Assembly (NCBI GenBank): GCA_035512695.1 | Contig: DATKDL010000097.1 | Location: 1-17,988 of the forward strand | DNA length: 17,988 nt | From: DATDOR01 sp035512695 | GTDB taxonomy: Bacteria > Chloroflexota > Anaerolineae > Anaerolineales > JABWBV01 | Direction of reading: 5' to 3' | In this document: one piece after another, positions 14,097 to 17,988 of the stretch | Numbering within the stretch: the first letter of the stretch is position 1 | How the letters are laid out: each line of letters opens with the position of its first letter | Translations under genes and position numbers: made by a program | The notes under the pieces: generated by a model | What the model saw: the letters and a program-made list of their open reading frames with translations, nothing else | The model's database searches: none | What the model was told of the DNA's origin: nothing

Positions 14097-15089
14097 ATGC
14101 AATCGATCTTATCGATCCGCAACCTCCGCAAACTTTTCCCCGCCGGCCGGCCTTCGTTCCTGAACCGGACCGAGAAATTCGTCCACGCCGTGGACGGGGT
14201 GAGCCTCGAAATCGCGTCCGGGGAAATCCTGGCCCTCGTCGGAGAATCGGGCTGCGGGAAATCGACCCTGGCGCTCACCCTGATGGGCCTGGAAAAGGTG
14301 ACCGAGGGAGAGATCGCTTTCGAAGGCCGCGTCGTCACGCACGCAAGCGGGGGCGATCTCAAACTCCTCCGCCGCCACATCCAGATGATCTTCCAGGACC
14401 CGTACGAATCGCTCAACCCGACCCAGACGATCGGCGAGATCGTCGCCGAACCGCTGCTGGTGCACGGCCTGGGGGGCGACCGGGCCGGGCGCGACGAGAC
14501 CGTGATCCGCGCCCTGGAGGACGCCGGGTTGAAGCCGGCCGGAAGCTTCATCCACCGCTTCCCGCACGAACTGTCCGGCGGGCAGCGCCAGCGGGTGGTG
14601 ATCGCCGGTGCCCTCGTCCTGGAGCCGGCCCTCCTGCTCGCCGACGAACCGGTTTCGATGCTCGACGTCAGCATCCGGGCCGAGATCCTGAATCTCCTGC
14701 TGGATCTGCGGGAGAGCCGGGGCATCTCGATTCTGTTCATTTCGCACGACCTGGGGACGGTCAGCTATTTCGCCGACCGGGTGGCGGTCATGTACCTGGG
14801 CCGGATCGTCGAGATCGGCCCGACCCGGGAGGTGCTTTCGAACCCGGGGCATCCGTACACGAAGGCATTGCTCTCCGTCGTCCCGGTCCCCAACCCGCGC
14901 CTGCGCCGGGAGCGGATCATCCTGCAGGGGGAAACGCCGAACCCGATCGACCTGCCCTCCGGCTGCCGGTTCCATCCCCGCTGCCCGGTCGCGATCGACG
15001 AGTGCCGCCGGGTCGATCCGCCGTTCGTCGCGGTTTCGAACCTTCACAAGGCGGCGTGCATTCTTATCGAGAAAAGACAGGTGGGCTAG
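14097..15089 (+). CDS. ABC transporter ATPase, DppF/OppF type
   Basis: This 330-residue cytoplasmic ATPase is the second nucleotide-binding subunit of the peptide-type importer. It shows Walker A GESGCGKST (49-57), a Q-loop at MIFQDPYESLNP, signature LSGGQRQR (159-166), Walker B LLLADEPVSMLD, the H-loop ISHDLGTVSYF and the DppF/OppF C-terminal extension GCRFHPRCPVAIDEC. The ATG at 14097 immediately precedes the expected N-terminus (SILSIRNLRKLFP); longer in-frame readings run through the previous gene. No Shine-Dalgarno is present and the palindrome ends seven bases upstream. The last seven residues, IEKRQVG, plus the stop are encoded entirely by the left arm of the next palindrome. The gene completes the set: lipoprotein, permease, permease-ATPase, ATPase. 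Confidence 0.92.
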   Translation: MQSILSIRNLRKLFPAGRPSFLNRTEKFVHAVDGVSLEIASGEILALVGESGCGKSTLALTLMGLEKVTEGEIAFEGRVVTHASGGDLKLLRRHIQMIFQDPYESLNPTQTIGEIVAEPLLVHGLGGDRAGRDETVIRALEDAGLKPAGSFIHRFPHELSGGQRQRVVIAGALVLEPALLLADEPVSMLDVSIRAEILNLLLDLRESRGISILFISHDLGTVSYFADRVAVMYLGRIVEIGPTREVLSNPGHPYTKALLSVVPVPNPRLRRERIILQGETPNPIDLPSGCRFHPRCPVAIDECRRVDPPFVAVSNLHKAACILIEKRQVG

Positions 15090-15124
15090 CGGGTTCCCCG
15101 CTAGCCCACCTGTCTTTTCTCGAT
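15066..15124. terminator. Perfect 28-bp palindrome encoding the ends of both convergent genes
   Basis: Arms 15066-15093 and 15097-15124 pair perfectly over 28 bp with a 3-nt loop (TTC), the longest such element in the window. It includes A4 and T4 tracts. The left arm encodes the last seven residues and stop of the DppF-type ATPase; the right arm, read on the minus strand, encodes the same seven residues and stop for the creatininase-family gene. It should act as a terminator in both directions. Confidence 0.88.
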
Positions 15125-16237
15125 CCTACGCCGCCACTGCTCATCGATCTGGCGAATGTGATCGACCTTTTCGGCGATTGCCGCCTCCAGCCAGAGCCGG
15201 CCGTTCTCTTCCGTCGCCAGGCTGCCGGCGCCGTAGGCGCCGGTGGCGGTATCGTCGTCCCAGGGCGGGTTGGCGACCAGCGCCCCGCCCTCCACCCAGT
15301 CCATAAAATACGACTCGGTGGCGATGAACCCGGTCTCGTCGATGCAGCGGTCCATGTGGACCAGGTCGGGCCGTAAGTGCAGCATGTAGGCCGTTTCCAG
15401 CTCGCCGGCGTGGCCCATTCCCCCGATCCCGGACCGGCGGGTGCGGTTCAGCGCCTCGGTCCCGATCCGGTCGGAGGTGTGCAGCCATGTCGTGGCGGAG
15501 AAAATGTGCGGGTGCTGCTCGCCGGCGTATTTGACCACGTTGGTCAGGAACGAGCAGCTGCCGCCGTGCCCACTGACCAGGTAGATCTTCCGAGCCCCCA
15601 TCATGGCGAGGGAGTCGACCACCGCCAGCCAAAAATCCTCGAATGCCCGGCCGCCCGCGTTCAACGTCCCCGCAAAGGATTTGCGGTGCGTACTGACGCC
15701 ATACGGGAACGCCGGCAAAGCGATGACTTCCCCCGGGGCGGCGCGTTCGGCCCCCTGCGCGATCGCCTGGATGATGACCGTGTCCGTATTGAGCGGGAGG
15801 TGGTGGCCATGCTGTTCGGTGTGGCCGATCGGGACCAGGACCGTCTTTCCACCGGTCGCCCGGTCGCCAAGGTCGACCCGCAAGGGTTTCGCCTCCGCCG
15901 GCAGCGTGATCCGGTCGCCGGGGAAAACGCGATCGTTTGGCTGGAAAAGGCCTTTGGGAGTGAGCGCGAAAACGCTCGAGAACCCATCGTCCCGCACGCT
16001 GTCCAGCAGGTTGGCGACGAAGCGGGCCGGCAGGTCCTCCGGGACCGCCAGCCCGGAACCGCGCCAGCCGTACGGGACGGCCGGGAGCAGGCCGATTTGC
16101 GCCGGCCCGCCGAGCGCCTCGGCCAGCTTTTTGAGATCGTAGCCGGACCCGAGCGGGATCACGAGCGGTGTATCGCGCGGCAGGTCGGCGACCTCAGGCC
16201 AGGTCAAATGACTGAAGTCAAAGATTTCGGTTGTCAT
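15101..16237 (-). CDS. Creatininase-family amidohydrolase with degenerate N-terminal repeat
   Basis: This 378-residue protein is longer than the usual 240-270 of the family (creatininase, FAPy-type deformylases, MftE). Residues about 125-370 form a complete creatininase fold with likely metal ligands Glu141 and His143 in GHTEQHGHHLP, Asp152 in LNTD, His224 in SGHGG and Glu279 in GHAGELE. These enzymes hydrolyse cyclic or linear amides using two metal ions. Residues about 8-115 look like a second, decayed copy of the first half of the same fold: LTWPEV, then LVIPLGS but without TEQHG, PAVPYG, and FALTPKG in place of SGHGG. The ATG at 16237 lies seven bases after a palindrome and has no clear ribosome site. 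The final IEKRQVG is encoded by a palindrome. It probably shares an operon with the upstream S9 peptidase. The substrate is not known, and creatinine is not implied. Confidence 0.85.
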   Translation of the reverse strand: MTTEIFDFSHLTWPEVADLPRDTPLVIPLGSGYDLKKLAEALGGPAQIGLLPAVPYGWRGSGLAVPEDLPARFVANLLDSVRDDGFSSVFALTPKGLFQPNDRVFPGDRITLPAEAKPLRVDLGDRATGGKTVLVPIGHTEQHGHHLPLNTDTVIIQAIAQGAERAAPGEVIALPAFPYGVSTHRKSFAGTLNAGGRAFEDFWLAVVDSLAMMGARKIYLVSGHGGSCSFLTNVVKYAGEQHPHIFSATTWLHTSDRIGTEALNRTRRSGIGGMGHAGELETAYMLHLRPDLVHMDRCIDETGFIATESYFMDWVEGGALVANPPWDDDTATGAYGAGSLATEENGRLWLEAAIAEKVDHIRQIDEQWRRRIEKRQVG

Positions 16238-16244
16238 CTTTTGA

Positions 16245-16293
16245 AAAATTGAAGCCCGGGCTGGAGCTTTGCTCCGGCCCGGGCTTCAATTTT
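16245..16293. terminator. 23-bp hairpin between S9 peptidase and creatininase-family gene
   Basis: Arms 16245-16267 and 16271-16293 pair over 23 bp (22 Watson-Crick pairs and one T-G) with a 3-nt loop (TTT). A4/T4 tracts bound the stem. It begins at the stop codon of the S9 gene and ends seven bases before the creatininase-family ATG, both on the minus strand. Confidence 0.8.
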
Positions 16294-17987
16294 CACCTCA
16301 CCATCAAATACCAATCCAAAAACTGCTCGATCCGCCCCCAGGCATCCTGCTGCGTCTTGCGCATCAAAAAACCGTGGGGTTCGTCGGCATAGGTCTTGTA
16401 CTCGAACGTCTTCCCCGCCGCCTTGAGCGCCTGCACCCATTCCTCGCTGGCCTCCGGCGGGACGACGTCATCCAGCAGACCGTGGAGCACGAGGACCGGC
16501 ACCCGGACGTTCTCGACTTCGTGGACCGGCGAACCGGCCCGGAAAACATCCCGATTCTCACTTGGATGCCCCAGGAAGATCTCGGTATACAGCCGCAGGT
16601 CGCGATTGCTCTGCGCCCAGGTGCTGTACAGGTTGGCGTCGCCGTATTTCGAGATACCGCAGGCGAAGAGATCGTCGGGGTCGCGCGAGAGCGTGCAGGC
16701 GGTCATGTACCCGCCGTAGCTGCCGCCGTAAACGGCGATCCGGGTCGGGTCGACGCCACCGATCCCGGCGACATAACGGGCCGCGTGCAGGACGTCTTTG
16801 GCATCCCCGCCGCCCCAATCGCCGTAGTTCAGGTGCTCGAACTCGTAACCGTAGCCGGTCGAGCCGCGGTAGTTGGGGGCGATCCAGGTGTAGCCCTTGG
16901 CGACGAAGTACTGGGTCAGGATATCCCATTCCAGCGCGTACAGCGAGGACGGCCCGCCGTGCGGGTGGACGACGGCGGCGCCGTTGGGTTTTTCCGGGCG
17001 GTACAGGAAGGCCGGGATCTCCCGACCGTCAAAACTTTTATATGCGACCGCTTCCGGGGCCGCCAACCGGTTGGCGGCCAGCGCGGCCGGGTTGGAAAAG
17101 GTCAGCTGCGTCCGGCTCCCGGTCGACGGATCGACCCGGTAGAGATCGGGGGGCTGGAACGGGTTTTCGAATTCGACCGTCAACCACGTCCCGTCCGGCT
17201 CCCAGTGCGGCCGGGAATGGAAACCGCCCGCCGGCCCAAGGGTTGCGGCCTCCCCGGTCTGCGCATCGATCAACGCCAGGTCGAACGAACCGCCGTGGTT
17301 GATCGTCGCGGCCAGCCGGGACCCATCCGGCGCCCACGCCAGGTCTGTGACGTCCTGGCCCAGGTGCGTGAGCTGCCGCGGGGTCTCCCCGTCCGGCCGG
17401 ACCAGCCAGGCCTCGTTGAAATCCGGCCGTTCGGTAATGAATGCGAGTACAGACCCCTCCGGCGACCAGCGCGGCGACCAGGCCCGGATCTTCGGCTCCC
17501 CGACCAGCGTCCGGATCTGCCCGGTCTCGACCTCGACGACGCGGATATCCAGCCGGTTCAGGTCGTCGAAGGGCCGGTGGACGTAGGCGACGAGGCGCCC
17601 GTCCGGCGAGACCTGGACGTCCCAGGCGTCCCCCGACGGGTCGTCGACCAGGGTCCGCGGCCAGCCGCCGTCCCGATCGGTGACCAGGATCGAGATGTGG
17701 TCGTCCTTCTCGACCGAGACCAAAAGCCGGTCCCCGTCCGGCATCCAGACCGGGGAGAAAGCCGATTCGGTGAACCCGGTGAGCTTCTTCGACAAACCGC
17801 CGGAAGCCGGTGCGATGTGGACGTGGCTTTTCTGGGTGAACGCGATCCACCCGGAGTCGGGCGACCACTGCGGGTTGGAGTCGTCCCAGTAGGCGGTCAG
17901 TCTGCGCTCGAACGAGATCCGGGACGGCCATCCGCCGGCCGCCGGCATCGTGTAGACGTCGGACTGGCCTTCCCGATCCCAGACGAA
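16293..17987 (-). CDS. S9 family peptidase (prolyl oligopeptidase / acylaminoacyl-peptidase type), 5' end missing
   Basis: The reading frame runs off the right edge, so the N-terminus is not in the window; about 564 residues are visible. The first part (to about residue 330) is a TolB/WD40-like beta-propeller with repeats such as WSPDSGWIAF, VSPDGRLVAY, WSPEGSVLAF and WAPDGSRLAA. The rest is the S9 alpha/beta hydrolase: nucleophile Ser in GGSYGGYM (codon 16719-16721), Asp in HGLLDDVVPP, and His in DEPHGF (codon 16374-16376). Such enzymes cleave short peptides after proline or release acyl-amino acids. No signal peptide can be judged. An ATG at 17948 is internal, since the propeller sequence (DREGQSDVYTMPAAGG) continues upstream of it. 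It is the promoter-proximal gene of a probable pair with the creatininase-family enzyme. Confidence 0.9.
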   Translation of the reverse strand, partial: FVWDREGQSDVYTMPAAGGWPSRISFERRLTAYWDDSNPQWSPDSGWIAFTQKSHVHIAPASGGLSKKLTGFTESAFSPVWMPDGDRLLVSVEKDDHISILVTDRDGGWPRTLVDDPSGDAWDVQVSPDGRLVAYVHRPFDDLNRLDIRVVEVETGQIRTLVGEPKIRAWSPRWSPEGSVLAFITERPDFNEAWLVRPDGETPRQLTHLGQDVTDLAWAPDGSRLAATINHGGSFDLALIDAQTGEAATLGPAGGFHSRPHWEPDGTWLTVEFENPFQPPDLYRVDPSTGSRTQLTFSNPAALAANRLAAPEAVAYKSFDGREIPAFLYRPEKPNGAAVVHPHGGPSSLYALEWDILTQYFVAKGYTWIAPNYRGSTGYGYEFEHLNYGDWGGGDAKDVLHAARYVAGIGGVDPTRIAVYGGSYGGYMTACTLSRDPDDLFACGISKYGDANLYSTWAQSNRDLRLYTEIFLGHPSENRDVFRAGSPVHEVENVRVPVLVLHGLLDDVVPPEASEEWVQALKAAGKTFEYKTYADEPHGFLMRKTQQDAWGRIEQFLDWYLMVR

Positions 17988-17988
17988 G

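Noticed and set aside
15101..16237. Creatinine degradation operon (creatininase, creatinase, sarcosine oxidase)
   Set aside because: No creatinase gene is present and the family covers many other amidases, so the pathway is not supported.
17946..17948. ATG as the start of the S9 peptidase
   Set aside because: The propeller sequence continues in frame to the window edge, so the gene is cut by the right boundary.

Overview
The window is GC-rich and contains a tightly packed set of bacterial genes. The organism is probably a member of the Chloroflexota, most likely Anaerolineae-like. I base this on the base composition, on a secreted protein ending in a YLPVIVRP-type tail, and on the mix of S9, P1 and CocE hydrolases with dipeptide-type ABC transporters. 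This placement is an inference from remembered family patterns, not from a search.

Layout. Positions 2-535 hold the 3' end of a kelch/Ig-like surface protein. After a palindrome-rich gap come an MFS transporter (790-1935, +) and a CocE/NonD hydrolase (1932-3926, +), which overlap as a translationally coupled pair. Next is a minus-strand pair: a P1-family (DmpA-type) aminopeptidase (5651-6739) followed by a YtcJ-type amidohydrolase (3966-5579). A divergent intergenic region with an exact 19-bp iteron array (6759-6864) separates this pair from a long plus-strand run. That run comprises a betaine-homocysteine methyltransferase-like enzyme (6917-7921), a sarcosine/N-methyl amino acid oxidase (7944-9107), and a complete oligopeptide-type ABC transporter: binding lipoprotein 9324-11000, permease 11068-12096, fused permease-ATPase 12169-14049, and ATPase 14097-15089. 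Convergent to it are a creatininase-family amidohydrolase (15101-16237, -) and an S9 prolyl-oligopeptidase-type peptidase (16293 to beyond the right edge, -).

How the genes may work together. The shared theme is scavenging of peptides and small N-substituted compounds. A peptide/amine ABC importer sits with peptidases (P1, S9), amide or ester hydrolases (CocE, YtcJ, creatininase) and two enzymes of N-methyl metabolism (methyl transfer to homocysteine, and oxidative demethylation). The joint pathway is inferred from gene order only.

Most unusual features. (1) Long, nearly all perfect palindromes of 20-28 bp per arm, each with its own sequence, sit at eight gene boundaries, including inside the ABC transporter run. 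They often contain the stop codon, and five genes start 7-17 nt beyond one without a visible Shine-Dalgarno sequence. (2) One palindrome encodes the identical C-terminus IEKRQVG of two unrelated convergent proteins. (3) The creatininase appears to be an internal duplication whose first half has lost its metal-binding motifs. (4) Six palindromic 11-mers are spaced at exactly 19 bp in the divergent promoter region. No RNA genes, CRISPR arrays or insertion sequences were seen, and no gap between genes exceeds 300 bases.
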